Assembly: GCA_035495815.1 (NCBI GenBank)
Contig: DATJFH010000294.1
Span: 1 to 30,026 of the forward strand
Direction: 5' to 3'
DNA from: DATJFH01 sp035495815
Lineage (GTDB): Bacteria; Acidobacteriota; Terriglobia; Bryobacterales; Bryobacteraceae
Length of the DNA stretch: 30,026 nucleotides
The stretch's first letter is position 1; every line of letters begins with the position of its first letter. Shown here piece after piece: positions 1-8,496 of the stretch. Made by a program: the position numbers and the translations under genes. Under the pieces are notes generated by a model, which was given only the letters and a program-made list of their open reading frames with translations, made no database searches and was not told the DNA's origin.

Positions 1-429
1 CATGACCATCGTGATAACCGGGTCGGAATCGGGATCGGCTTTGGTAACGATGGGCTGCAGGACGTTGGGCGGCAGGTTCCGCATGGCCCCGCTCACCTTC
101 TCGCGAACATCCTCCGATGCCTCGCCGATGTCCCGTTCCAGCACGAACGTGATGGTCAGGCTGGCGACGCCCTCGCTGACGCGCGCCTGCATTTCATCGA
201 CGCCGCTCACGGACGCGACCGCTTCTTCGAGCGGCATGACCACTTGCGAAGTCACTTCCTCCGGCGAAGCGCCCGGCAGTTCCACCTTGACGTTGACTGT
301 GGCTGCGTCACTCCGCGGAAACAGGTCGACCCCGAGCTGATTGAACGAAGAAATCCCCAGCACCACCAGGAACATGATGAGCATGAAGGCAAAGACGGGC
401 CGGTCGACGCAAATCTCTGAGAGCCGCAA
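1..429 (-). CDS. RND (AcrB/HAE1-type) efflux transporter, N-terminal part, cut by window edge
   Basis: The 143 visible codons give the start of an inner-membrane RND pump subunit, which exports drugs or other hydrophobic compounds by proton antiport in a tripartite envelope complex. The protein begins LRLSEICVDRPVFAFMLIM, the usual first cytoplasmic helix and TM1. It continues with FNQLGVDLFPRSD, the E(L)PGASPEEV porter segment, PLEEAVASVSGVDEM and the LPPNVLQPIVTKADPDSDP region, all typical of AcrB/MexB/HAE1 proteins. The gene runs off the left edge; a full member has about 1,000-1,050 residues. I chose the TTG at 429 because a GGGAGG ribosome-binding site lies about five bases upstream and the protein then begins where the family begins. 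No in-frame ATG or GTG lies near it. The partner adaptor and porin are not in the window. The family is clear; the substrate cannot be told. Confidence 0.93.
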   Translation of the reverse strand, partial: MRLSEICVDRPVFAFMLIMFLVVLGISSFNQLGVDLFPRSDAATVNVKVELPGASPEEVTSQVVMPLEEAVASVSGVDEMQARVSEGVASLTITFVLERDIGEASEDVREKVSGAMRNLPPNVLQPIVTKADPDSDPVITMVM

Positions 430-555
430 TGAAGTTCCCTCCCGAGGTCCCCAAATGGAGGGGGAAATAAAATTGTAGCAAGCACGTGCGTAGCGGGGCA
501 GCCGTCCGGGCGTACGAGCCCGTTCCGCGGACTAAACGGGGTGATTCCCAGCCCT

Positions 556-1410
556 TCAGGACAGTAAGCCGTGCCTGCAGTAATCGAAACACTTGCGAAC
601 TTCAGCCACGGTGTCCTTCGCGCTGTACTCGTACTCGATCAGCGCCGGGATATGAGGCGTATGGTCACGGATGTAATGGAGCACCTGGACGATGGGGGTG
701 TCGCCCTCTCCAAAGGGCACATTGGGTCCCTGGTCTTTCTTGCGGTCCTTGACATGTAGTCCGAAGACCTGCCTGTGATGCTCCCGGAGCCAGGCGGCGG
801 GATTGAATCCGGCGGCGGTGAAATGGCCGATGTCGAGCGTGATCCCCATATACTCCGAGCGGCCGCGCAGGGCTGCCGCGAAGTCGTCGGGAGTAGTGAT
901 TTCCTCCTTCCTGAGCACGGAGTGATTGTGGAGGCCGACCCGCATCTTGTTTCGTTTCGCCGCCGCGTCAATCGCCGGGACGATGCTCATTTTTGTGGAC
1001 GTCGAAATCGCCTTGGCTCCGAGCGCCCTGGCCATCTCGAAGCCGCGCTCGATTTCGGAATCGGACGCCGGCGTCAAATTCAAGTTGTAAGTCAGGACCC
1101 GCGGCTCGATGCCGGCCTTTCGAAGCTTCTCGCCGGCGGCGGCGAAGTGCGCAAGCGGAGCCGTCATTCTCCACTGCCGAAGCTCGGCTCCGCGCAGATT
1201 CTGTGGTTCCAGATGCCGGCCGCTCACTTCACACACGCCGAATCCGATCTGCGCCATGGCGGCAACCGCCTCGTCGAGCGGACGATCGCGGAAGGAATAA
1301 GTCTGTGTTCCGAGGGCGACTCCGCGGAATATGGAGCGGTCCGCGGCGGATGCCGTCAGGAGCGCGCCCGGGAGCGCCAGAATCCTCCGACGGCTGAGTT
1401 GCGGCGTCAT
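556..1410 (-). CDS. Tat-exported sugar phosphate isomerase/epimerase-like TIM-barrel protein
   Basis: This is a xylose isomerase-like TIM-barrel protein (AP endonuclease 2 superfamily). Such proteins isomerise or epimerise sugars or inositol-type substrates using a divalent metal. The N-terminus MTPQLSRRRILALPGALL carries a twin-arginine motif (SRRRIL) and a hydrophobic stretch, so a periplasmic location is likely. Visible family landmarks are GTQTYSF near the start, GLHNHS, LDIGHF, GLHVKDRK and ALIEYEYS, which supply the usual His/Asp/Glu metal ligands at strand ends. The start at 1410 is preferred over an in-frame ATG at 1440 because GGAGGA lies five bases upstream and the Tat signal then begins at the N-terminus. 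The protein is 284 residues, normal for secreted acidobacterial and planctomycete members. It lies on the same strand as the RND gene, 126 bp away. The substrate is unknown. Confidence 0.88.
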   Translation of the reverse strand: MTPQLSRRRILALPGALLTASAADRSIFRGVALGTQTYSFRDRPLDEAVAAMAQIGFGVCEVSGRHLEPQNLRGAELRQWRMTAPLAHFAAAGEKLRKAGIEPRVLTYNLNLTPASDSEIERGFEMARALGAKAISTSTKMSIVPAIDAAAKRNKMRVGLHNHSVLRKEEITTPDDFAAALRGRSEYMGITLDIGHFTAAGFNPAAWLREHHRQVFGLHVKDRKKDQGPNVPFGEGDTPIVQVLHYIRDHTPHIPALIEYEYSAKDTVAEVRKCFDYCRHGLLS

Positions 1411-1464
1411 TCGTCCTCCGGAATCACTTCCATGACTCATCGCTTAGCATACTCCAGTTGTTGG

Positions 1465-1486
1465 AAAATTCCCGCGGCCGCGCGGG
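1465..1486 (-). terminator. Hairpin terminator behind the VWFA gene
   Basis: On the minus strand, 18 bases past the VWFA stop codon, CCCGCG pairs perfectly with CGCGGG across a four-base loop, followed by AATTTT. The stem is short but all G/C and is followed by a short T run, as in a Rho-independent terminator. It would separate the VWFA gene from the downstream sugar isomerase gene. Confidence 0.5.
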
Positions 1487-1504
1487 CAGGATCGCCCCCA
1501 CATT

Positions 1505-3652
1505 CTACTTCACAATTTCGAAATCGATCGACTGGGCTACCGTGCGGTAGCGTTCTTTGGCCAGCTTGTCGGTGATCACGATCTGCATCGCGTATTCACC
1601 CGGCTCCATTTTGGATCCGAGCTGAAGCTGGCCCGCCGTCATCACACTCTTTCCATCCGGGGTCTTGGCGGCGTTGAACGGATTCGGCTTGCCCGCGTAC
1701 ACCTGCTGGCCGTCGCGAAACAGGAAGAGCTGGCTTTCGAGCTGCACCTGTTTGGTGGCGTGGTCTTCCTGCGCGTTGAGGATCTGCAGCGCATACTCGA
1801 CCTTCCTGCCGGGATGGAAGATCCGCAGCGCCGGAGTGCCCATGCTGTCGGCCTCGGCCTGTTGCCGCCGCGGTTCCTGCTGTGCTTCCGTCGACGGCGG
1901 CCCGGCAGCGGCGCCCGGCTGCTGCGGCGGGTCCGGAGGACGGCTGGCGCGCATGACGATACCGGAAAGAGTCAGCCGCCCTTTCGAGACGTCCGGCACT
2001 TCGATGAACTGAGTGGCCGATCCGATTTTTTGGCTGACCGAATCCCGCACGGCAGCCCGCAACTGGTAGGCGCCCGGCTTCTTCACAACGTGATTTACAG
2101 TGTGCACGAATCCGCGCTGCATGGCGAGCTTGTAGGTGTCCGCCTTGCCCCGCATGGTGAACGTCTGGCTGGTCTGGTCGATCACGGTCCCGTTGTCCCC
2201 GAAGGTCACCAGGAGCACGTCGACCACGGCTTTCTTGAACCCGTCCGGCTCGTCGGTAAACGTCAGATCGTGCCCGTCGATATGCAGCATCGACTGCACG
2301 AAGGAGCCCTTCTGAGCGTTGGTGGCGAACAGCGCCGTCATCCGCAAGCGGACTCCGCCCCCACCGAACGGCGAACCCAGCGCGGCGAACATCTGCTCTT
2401 CCCGCGTGCGATACGCCGGGCGCGCCTGCTGATCCGGCACCCCGAAGAACCCGGTCCGCGACCGCACCATCAGCCCGGCGGGCTTCACCCGCACTTTGAT
2501 TTTGTGATACGGGCGATCTTTACCTTTGAGCTGCTGAAACGTAGTGTCGTCCGGCGTGTAGCCGATCAGATAGTAGCCGCGCTGATCGTCGAGGACGGAG
2601 CGAATCCCTCCCGAGATATCGTTGGTGTCGTGAATGAACAGCCCCCCGGTTTCCTGCGCCAGGTAATTCAGCCCGTCCTGCGATTCGAAGTATTCGGCAT
2701 GGCGGCGCTGCATGTGCCCGGAGAGCGCCAGCGGATTGCCTCCCCGGACATTGTCGGCGGCCGTGAGACTGAGCGTGGGCAAGCCTCGCGGATCGATGCT
2801 GTAAATCACCACCGAAGCCCGGTTGGCGAGGTCCGTCAACTGGCGCACGGATTCGAGGATCCGGTCGTTGAGCCCCTCCTGGTTGAAAAGCCGTATGCTG
2901 TCGGAAAGCAGGATCACGGCTTTGCGCCCCGGCATTTCTTTCAGTCCGCCCACCACGTAATTGATCGCGCCCAGCGAGCCCCGGGCGAAGTATTCGTCGC
3001 GGAAATCGTCCAGTCCGGCGGACGAGCCGTCGTCACTGTCGTTGATCGGCGCAAACGCGCTGACCCCGGAGCGGCCCATCATGTTGAATTTCACGCGGTC
3101 GATGGCGGCGTAGAGCTGCCGCTTGTCGGAGGTGAACTGTTGTAACGCCCCCATCCCGGCGCCGGTCCGCACGATCGCCACCAGATCGCCCGGCTGCATC
3201 TGCTCCTCGACGAATTTTTTCAGCGCGCCCCGCACCTGCGCGGTGCTCTCGAAGGACAGCCCCAGGTCATCGACCACCATGGCGATGGTCCGCCGCACCT
3301 GGCTCGGACGCAGCTTCACAGCCGGCGGCGGAGGCGTGGCGCGTCCGGGAACGGGGGGCTTGGGAGCGGCGGGAGCGGGCGTCGGGGCAGCCGTCGAAAT
3401 GTAGGAGAACTTGGTGATCTTCTGCGGCTTGCCGTCCTGCAGCAGCTCGAAGTCGCCGGCAGTCAAGTTGGTGACCTGCTTTCCCTTGCTGTCGGTAACC
3501 ACGGCGTCCACCTGCACCAGGTTCACCGTGACACGCAGGACCGGCGTGTCCGATGACTCCTGCGCCGGAGCCGGCGGCGGATTCGGGGTCTGGCTCAGCG
3601 CGGAGGCCAGGGCGACCAGAGCGGCTCCCGGTCGTAGATGCTTCATCTTCAT
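1505..3652 (-). CDS. Secreted VWFA-related Acidobacterial domain protein
   Basis: This is a member of the large 'VWFA-related Acidobacterial domain' family (TIGR03436 type), exported proteins of unknown function that are multiplied in Acidobacteria. After a signal peptide (KHLRPGAALVALASAL) and a Pro-rich stretch comes the conserved N-terminal module with DSKGKQVTNLTAGDFELL, then QDGKPQKITKF. A low-complexity Pro/Ala linker follows, then the von Willebrand A domain starting near TIAMVVDDLGLSF and including GRKAVILLSDS. The C-terminal half has immunoglobulin-like beta character. The metal site is DxGxS rather than the classical DxSxS, so metal binding may be weakened. I favour starting at 3652 or 3646, because upstream codons in this frame add a non-signal-like leader; no strong ribosome-binding site decides between the two. 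The length is 715 residues. A hairpin terminator follows. The function is unknown. Confidence 0.88.
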   Translation of the reverse strand: MKMKHLRPGAALVALASALSQTPNPPPAPAQESSDTPVLRVTVNLVQVDAVVTDSKGKQVTNLTAGDFELLQDGKPQKITKFSYISTAAPTPAPAAPKPPVPGRATPPPPAVKLRPSQVRRTIAMVVDDLGLSFESTAQVRGALKKFVEEQMQPGDLVAIVRTGAGMGALQQFTSDKRQLYAAIDRVKFNMMGRSGVSAFAPINDSDDGSSAGLDDFRDEYFARGSLGAINYVVGGLKEMPGRKAVILLSDSIRLFNQEGLNDRILESVRQLTDLANRASVVIYSIDPRGLPTLSLTAADNVRGGNPLALSGHMQRRHAEYFESQDGLNYLAQETGGLFIHDTNDISGGIRSVLDDQRGYYLIGYTPDDTTFQQLKGKDRPYHKIKVRVKPAGLMVRSRTGFFGVPDQQARPAYRTREEQMFAALGSPFGGGGVRLRMTALFATNAQKGSFVQSMLHIDGHDLTFTDEPDGFKKAVVDVLLVTFGDNGTVIDQTSQTFTMRGKADTYKLAMQRGFVHTVNHVVKKPGAYQLRAAVRDSVSQKIGSATQFIEVPDVSKGRLTLSGIVMRASRPPDPPQQPGAAAGPPSTEAQQEPRRQQAEADSMGTPALRIFHPGRKVEYALQILNAQEDHATKQVQLESQLFLFRDGQQVYAGKPNPFNAAKTPDGKSVMTAGQLQLGSKMEPGEYAMQIVITDKLAKERYRTVAQSIDFEIVK

Positions 3653-3743
3653 AAAAATGCAGGCAAAATGCTGCCCTGATGATACCAACACGTTCAAACC
3701 GGGCTTGTTGCGCCGGCCGAAAGCGAACTGCTAGCCTTGGACC

Positions 3744-4553
3744 ATGGCTCGCGTCCCCGGGACCTTGTTTCTCAAGAATTTAGTAGAGCGGCGGGGCCTG
3801 ATCTTCCAGCTCGTCAGGCGCGATTTCGAGCAGCGATTCGTGGGGTCGGCTGCGGGATGGCTCTGGGGCGTCATTCACCCCCTGGTGCTGCTGGTGAGCT
3901 GGACGTTCGTGTTCAGCATCTGCATGAAACAGACCGTGCCGCCGGGCGAGGGAACCCAGAGTTACCCGATCTACCTGTTTGCCGGCATGCTTCCCTGGCT
4001 GCTGTTCACCGACACAGTCCAGCGGTCCTCGAGCTCACTGCTCGAACATGCCAATCTGATCACCAAGACGGTTTTCCCGGCCGAAGTGGTCCCGATTTCG
4101 GTCTTCGTCTCGTCCCTGATCAGCCACGGCCTGGCGCTGGCGCTGGCGGTAGCAGCCATCGCGATCACGGAAAATCACATCACGCCCTTGTTGCTGCTGC
4201 TGCCCGTCTATATGGCTTTGATCGGCCTGTTCTCGGTCGGACTCGGCTGGATCGCCGCCGGGCTCCAGGTTTATTTGCGGGATACCGTGCAGATGGTCAG
4301 CGTGATCCTGACGTTCTGGTTCTGGCTGACCCCGATCTTCATCACCGAAGACCAGGTCCCCGAAGCGCTCAAGTTCCTGATCGCCGGGAACCCGCTCTCC
4401 TACATCGTGCGAGCTTACCGGCAGGCGCTGCTGACCTACCAGCCGCCTACTCTCGGTGAGTTCGGCGTGGTATTCGCGTGCGCGGCCGGTACCTTCATTG
4501 CCGGCGGCTTGTTCTTCCGGCACATGAAGCGCGGTTTCGCCGACGTGCTGTAG
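3744..4553 (+). CDS. ABC-2 type permease, polysaccharide/O-antigen export family
   Basis: This is an integral inner-membrane permease of the ABC-2 family (Wzm/TagG/KpsM type), which moves lipid-linked or free polysaccharides outward with an ATPase partner. The 269 residues fit the family exactly. The first part, LVRRDFEQRFVGSAAGWLWGVIHPL, is the amphipathic entry helix and first TM segment. Further markers are YLFAGMLPWLLF, HANLITKTVFPAEVVP, WLTPIF and GNPLSYIVRAYRQALL. About six TM segments can be seen. No ATP-binding subunit (Wzt/TagH-like) adjoins it: the next gene on the right converges from the minus strand seven bases away, and the left neighbour diverges. The partner must be encoded elsewhere, or this is a relocated gene. 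The start ATG lies 91 bp from the divergent VWFA start. Confidence 0.9.
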   Translation: MARVPGTLFLKNLVERRGLIFQLVRRDFEQRFVGSAAGWLWGVIHPLVLLVSWTFVFSICMKQTVPPGEGTQSYPIYLFAGMLPWLLFTDTVQRSSSSLLEHANLITKTVFPAEVVPISVFVSSLISHGLALALAVAAIAITENHITPLLLLLPVYMALIGLFSVGLGWIAAGLQVYLRDTVQMVSVILTFWFWLTPIFITEDQVPEALKFLIAGNPLSYIVRAYRQALLTYQPPTLGEFGVVFACAAGTFIAGGLFFRHMKRGFADVL

Positions 4554-4560
4554 CAGAAAC

Positions 4561-7500
4561 CTAAAAAGTGAGTTTAGCGCCTAACTGCAACGTGCGGGGG
4601 AGCGCCGTGGCGACAAAGGCGCCGGGCTGTGTCGATTGGTTGGTCACCGGGCCCTGATAATTGACCCGGTTCAAGCTGTTGGCGGCTTCGAAACGCAATT
4701 GCAGCCGGAGGCTCTCGCGCAGGGCGAAGTTGCGGAACAGGGAGATATCGGCGGTCCGGTATCGATCGCCGCGGACGATGTTGCGCCCGCTGTCCCCGAA
4801 GGTTCCGAGCGCGGGCAGCCGGAACGCGGACGGATTGTAAGCCAGACCGGAAGGAACATCCGCATGCGGATCCGCGGTCACCACCAGGCGGTTGAAGCTT
4901 TCGTTGCGGTAAGGGTCGAACTGGCTGGTGAAGGGCGTAAAAGGCTGGCCGGACTGCACGGTCACAATGCCGTTCACCTGCCAGCCTCCGAGAGCCGGTT
5001 TGAGCGCGCGAGCCGGAATCAAATAGTTGAAAGAGGCGATGAAGCGGTGAGGAATGTCGAAGCTGGCCAGCGCCTTCTGTGCGTGGCGATTGTAGCTGTC
5101 CAGCACGTGCTCGCTGGAGTCTCCCGAGCCGAAGTCGCTGGCGTCGTCGATAGCCTTGGACCATGTGTATCCGGCAAGCAGATTCAAGCCGGCATGAAAA
5201 CGGCGCTCGAGCCTGAGTTGCAGGCTGTGATATGTGGAAGTGGCTTCGTTGGCGAAAAGGCTGATCGCGTTGAAGGCTGGATACGGCCGAAGCGGATCGA
5301 CGATGCCGCCGGTTGCCGATGATGTCCGAATGGCCGCTTCGATACGGCCGCGCTGGGAGGAGGTGAGAGCGGCCAGCGGCGCCTGGTTCATGTCGTAATT
5401 GAACGGCAGGTGAACCCCGCGGGTAGCGCGATAGGCGATCTCCACCATCCAGCTCTGGCTCAGGGCATGCTGCACGTCCAGGCTGTACTGCAGGCTGTAA
5501 GGATTGCGGAGGCCGGCCGGAATAGCCGACAGGGACCGAGAAGGCGAGGCGCTGCCACGCAGGTCGAGCAGGGTACGGGTTGGCGCATTTGCGTCGCGCG
5601 AAAACGGCGTGGGAGCGTTGGTGATCGCACTGGCGGAAAACGGCGGATTGTTCTCGACCTGCTGTACGGTGCTCGCCTGCAGCAACGTCTCATACACCAT
5701 GCCGGCGCCGCCGCGCAGAATCGTGCGGCCCTTGCCCGTCAGATCATAGGCAAAACCCAAACGGGGGGCAAAGTTGTTGCGGTCAGGCTTGTACAGCCCG
5801 GTCCAGCCCGAATCGCCAGCGGTGACCAGCCCTTTGCCCGGCGCGACGTTCGAGAGCTTGCCGTTCACTTCCGTCCACGGCGCCGTGTATTCATAACGCA
5901 GCCCATAGTTGAGTGTAAGATTGCGGGTCATGCGCCAGGCGTCCTGCGCGAACAATGCCCAACCTGTGTCCCGGTATCCGCGGCCGAATTGGCCGACGGT
6001 GATCGTCGCCTGATACGGGAGGCCGAGCAGCAGGTCGGCCAGAACGTTCGCCAGCTGATTGGCTGGCGCCGCCGGAATGAGGCCGTTCCGCGAACCGTCG
6101 AAGGCGATCGTGCCGCGCTGGTTGCCCGCGCCCCGCGTGTTGAAGTGATAACGAGAGAACTCCCCGCCGAACTTCAGGCTGTGGGCGCCTGTCAGCACGC
6201 TGGCCGAATCAGAGGCGTGCACGGTCAGCTCATTCTGCTCGCGGTTGTACCAGGAGAGCCCTCCGAGCGCGGCCAGTCCACCCTGCGCGAACGAGATGGA
6301 CGGAATCCCGTTGGCGGTCGATCCGTTCGGCAGGCCGAATTCCGCCGCGTCCCGCGGATCGCCGTTGGCCAGGATGTTTCCGTAGCGGTTCACGCCGATA
6401 CGGGCCTGGTTGGAGAGGGCTGCCGAAAAGGTATGCAGGTAGCCGAGCGTGCCGTTGGTGGTGCGTTCCGGGTTGGGCAGAGTGAATCCGGGAATGTACG
6501 GCCCGCCGAAGCGGTCGATGATATACACCTGGTCGTTGAGTCCCCACGAAGTGCGCAGGGTTACCACGTCGCGGCCGGTGAAATGGTGATCGGTGCGGAC
6601 GTGATACTGGTAATCATGCAGTCCGATGGCCAGCGACGCGGTGTAGTTCCCGCCGGGCAGCGAGGAATTCGGCGCCGGGTAGAGCTTGAGCAGTTTGGCG
6701 CTCACCGGCGTAATGCGGGAGGAGAGATCGAGGACCTGGGAGCGGCCCGCGGCGTCCGTGTAGGTAATCAGGCCGCGGCTCTGGTCGGCGGTCGGCACGA
6801 AGGACGTGCGCGTTTCCGAGCCCTCCAGGTTCCGCAGCAGTTCCGTGTTCACGAAGAAAAAGTGCTTCTGCTTCCAGACCGGTCCGCCCAGGCTGCCCCC
6901 GAACTGGTTATGGCGTACAACCCCGCGCGGCAGTCCCGCGCGCTTGCTGAGAGTATCGTTGGCGTTGAGCACGTTGTTGCGGAAAAATTCATATGCCGCG
7001 CCGTGGAACCGGCTGGAGCCGGAGCGGGTCACAATGTTGATCTGTCCGCCCATGGTGCGGCCGTACTCGGCGGGCGGAATCTCGCTGATGACCGAGAATT
7101 CGCGCACCGCCTCGTTCGAGGGCTCGAAATTGATTACGCTGTACTGCTGCACGTTCATCGGCATGCCGTCGAACAGAAAATCGTTCGACCGGCTGCGGGC
7201 GCCATCCACGTTGAACGCGCCTTCCGTATTTTCCCGCGCCTTCCCGTAGCGATTGGCTGCCGTCGACACATTCCAGCCGGCGCTGACGCCGGGAACGGTG
7301 AGCGCCAGGTTCTGCAGCTGGCGCCCGTCGGTCGGCAGGTCCGCGATGGCCCGCTCGTCCACGACGGCGAACGCCGCGGCGGTCTCGAGTTGCGTCAACG
7401 GCGTGGTCTCGCTGACGACGATCGATTCCCGGGCTTCGCCGGGCGGCAGCGAGATGTCGATCCGGACCTCGTCTCCCACGCGCAGCACCACGTCTTTCCG

Positions 7501-7761
7501 CCGCACCGTCGTGAACTGAGGCTGGGAGGATGAGATCTCGTAGGCGCCGGCCTGCAAACCGAGAAGCTGGTAGACGCCGGCCTGGTTGGACGCCGTCGAG
7601 CGCGAAACATTGGTTTCCATGTTGCGGGCGGTCACGGCGGCGCCAACCAGGACCGCTCCGCTCGAATCGGTAACCGTTCCGCTGACGGATGCCGTGGGCA
7701 CGTCGGCCAGAAGAGCCAGAGCGAATACAAACGGCGCGAGACGCACGGCAGATCTCATCAT
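4561..7761 (-). CDS. TonB-dependent receptor, Oar-like with carboxypeptidase-regulatory-like N-terminal domain
   Basis: This is an outer-membrane receptor that imports a bulky nutrient using TonB energy. A signal peptide (MMRSAVRLAPFVFALALLA) is followed by a carboxypeptidase-regulatory-like beta sandwich (SVSGTVTDSSGAVLVGAAV to about residue 100). The plug domain follows (LPTDGRQLQNLALTVPGV, FLFDGMPMN, GGQINIVTRSGS), then a long beta barrel ending in the typical terminal Phe (LGAKLTF). At about 1,066 residues it has the normal size for acidobacterial Oar-like receptors. The ATG at 7761 or 7758 is preferred; an upstream TTG at 7791 would add a non-signal-like stretch. It lies 54 bp behind the 226-residue gene on the same strand, so it may be transcribed with the lipoate ligase-like gene. 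Its ligand cannot be read from the sequence; a link to the terpenoid operon is possible but unsupported. Confidence 0.93.
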   Translation of the reverse strand: MMRSAVRLAPFVFALALLADVPTASVSGTVTDSSGAVLVGAAVTARNMETNVSRSTASNQAGVYQLLGLQAGAYEISSSQPQFTTVRRKDVVLRVGDEVRIDISLPPGEARESIVVSETTPLTQLETAAAFAVVDERAIADLPTDGRQLQNLALTVPGVSAGWNVSTAANRYGKARENTEGAFNVDGARSRSNDFLFDGMPMNVQQYSVINFEPSNEAVREFSVISEIPPAEYGRTMGGQINIVTRSGSSRFHGAAYEFFRNNVLNANDTLSKRAGLPRGVVRHNQFGGSLGGPVWKQKHFFFVNTELLRNLEGSETRTSFVPTADQSRGLITYTDAAGRSQVLDLSSRITPVSAKLLKLYPAPNSSLPGGNYTASLAIGLHDYQYHVRTDHHFTGRDVVTLRTSWGLNDQVYIIDRFGGPYIPGFTLPNPERTTNGTLGYLHTFSAALSNQARIGVNRYGNILANGDPRDAAEFGLPNGSTANGIPSISFAQGGLAALGGLSWYNREQNELTVHASDSASVLTGAHSLKFGGEFSRYHFNTRGAGNQRGTIAFDGSRNGLIPAAPANQLANVLADLLLGLPYQATITVGQFGRGYRDTGWALFAQDAWRMTRNLTLNYGLRYEYTAPWTEVNGKLSNVAPGKGLVTAGDSGWTGLYKPDRNNFAPRLGFAYDLTGKGRTILRGGAGMVYETLLQASTVQQVENNPPFSASAITNAPTPFSRDANAPTRTLLDLRGSASPSRSLSAIPAGLRNPYSLQYSLDVQHALSQSWMVEIAYRATRGVHLPFNYDMNQAPLAALTSSQRGRIEAAIRTSSATGGIVDPLRPYPAFNAISLFANEATSTYHSLQLRLERRFHAGLNLLAGYTWSKAIDDASDFGSGDSSEHVLDSYNRHAQKALASFDIPHRFIASFNYLIPARALKPALGGWQVNGIVTVQSGQPFTPFTSQFDPYRNESFNRLVVTADPHADVPSGLAYNPSAFRLPALGTFGDSGRNIVRGDRYRTADISLFRNFALRESLRLQLRFEAANSLNRVNYQGPVTNQSTQPGAFVATALPRTLQLGAKLTF

Positions 7762-7815
7762 TACTATTCTGTGAGTGCGCCGGAAGGCCAATCTCTCACA
7801 AACTGTTTTTGAGCG

Positions 7816-8496
7816 CTATCCGCCACAGGACGAAACAGCGGCGCCGGCGGGCACAGTCATCGGGTCGGCGGGTCTGAGATCGCAGCCGCTGGTGGTTTCC
7901 GAAACTACCAGCGGACCGTACGCGAACTCCAGGGGAATCGAGAGCCCGGTCTGCGATCCTCGTGGGTAAACCCAGTGCTTGGCGCTTACCTGGACGTGGC
8001 AACAGAAGACCGCTTTCCCTCCGCCGCCCTGGGAAACCGTGGGCCAGCCGGCTTTGGACGCCAGGTAAGGGATGGCATCGAAGAAGTCGTGGACCGGGTC
8101 GATCTCCCGGCGCAGATCGATCCCCAGGTGATCGAGGAACGGACGCGACTTCTTCGCGCCGGATCGGGCTTCGATGAGGTCGTCCTGAGAGATGTTGATC
8201 GCCGACAGGATTACGTTGACATTCCCCGGAAACGCGTATTTCACATAGCCCTCTTTCGCGTTCTCCGCCTTGCCGCCGCGCGATTCGACGAACGCCGCGG
8301 GCAGGCAGCCAATGTCATCCACTTTGATGTTCAGGTGCAGGGTATCGGCGAGTTTGACGCCGTCGGCAAGTACATGGCAGGGTTGCAGGGTCGTCGTTAC
8401 ATAGGAGATCTCCTCTTGGGTAAGGAGTCCGAGCTCCGAGACCTCCCGCATGATTTGGGCCGCGGCGTTCTTATCGATCATTTCCTGAGAATACAC
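7816..8496 (-). CDS. Conserved hypothetical protein, unrecognised; possible VOC-like fold
   Basis: I do not recognise this 226-residue protein. It looks like a soluble enzyme, with no signal peptide and no membrane segment. An N-terminal helical part (MREVSELGLLTQEEISYV) leads into an alpha/beta region with PFLDHLGIDLR, HDFFDAIPYLASKAGW, AVFCCHVQV and KHWVYP, then LEFAYGPLVVSETTSGCDL near the end. The DHLGID segment and the scattered His, Glu and Cys residues recall vicinal-oxygen-chelate (glyoxalase/dioxygenase) repeats, but this is weak. A GTG at 8496 opens the frame and an ATG at 8481 is possible; either way the gene overlaps the end of the lipoate ligase-like gene, so the two are translationally coupled. 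The context suggests a role with that ligase and the divergent terpenoid operon, which is inference. Confidence 0.75.
   Translation of the reverse strand: MYSQEMIDKNAAAQIMREVSELGLLTQEEISYVTTTLQPCHVLADGVKLADTLHLNIKVDDIGCLPAAFVESRGGKAENAKEGYVKYAFPGNVNVILSAINISQDDLIEARSGAKKSRPFLDHLGIDLRREIDPVHDFFDAIPYLASKAGWPTVSQGGGGKAVFCCHVQVSAKHWVYPRGSQTGLSIPLEFAYGPLVVSETTSGCDLRPADPMTVPAGAAVSSCGG

Noticed and set aside
1760..3145. A 461-codon plus-strand frame opposite the VWFA gene
   Set aside because: It is a shadow frame; the minus-strand product has a signal peptide and recognised domains.
5410..7533. A 707-codon open frame on the plus strand opposite the first TonB-dependent receptor
   Set aside because: It is the antisense shadow of a clear receptor gene in GC-rich DNA; its product is rich in Arg, Gly, Ala and Val and has no family features.
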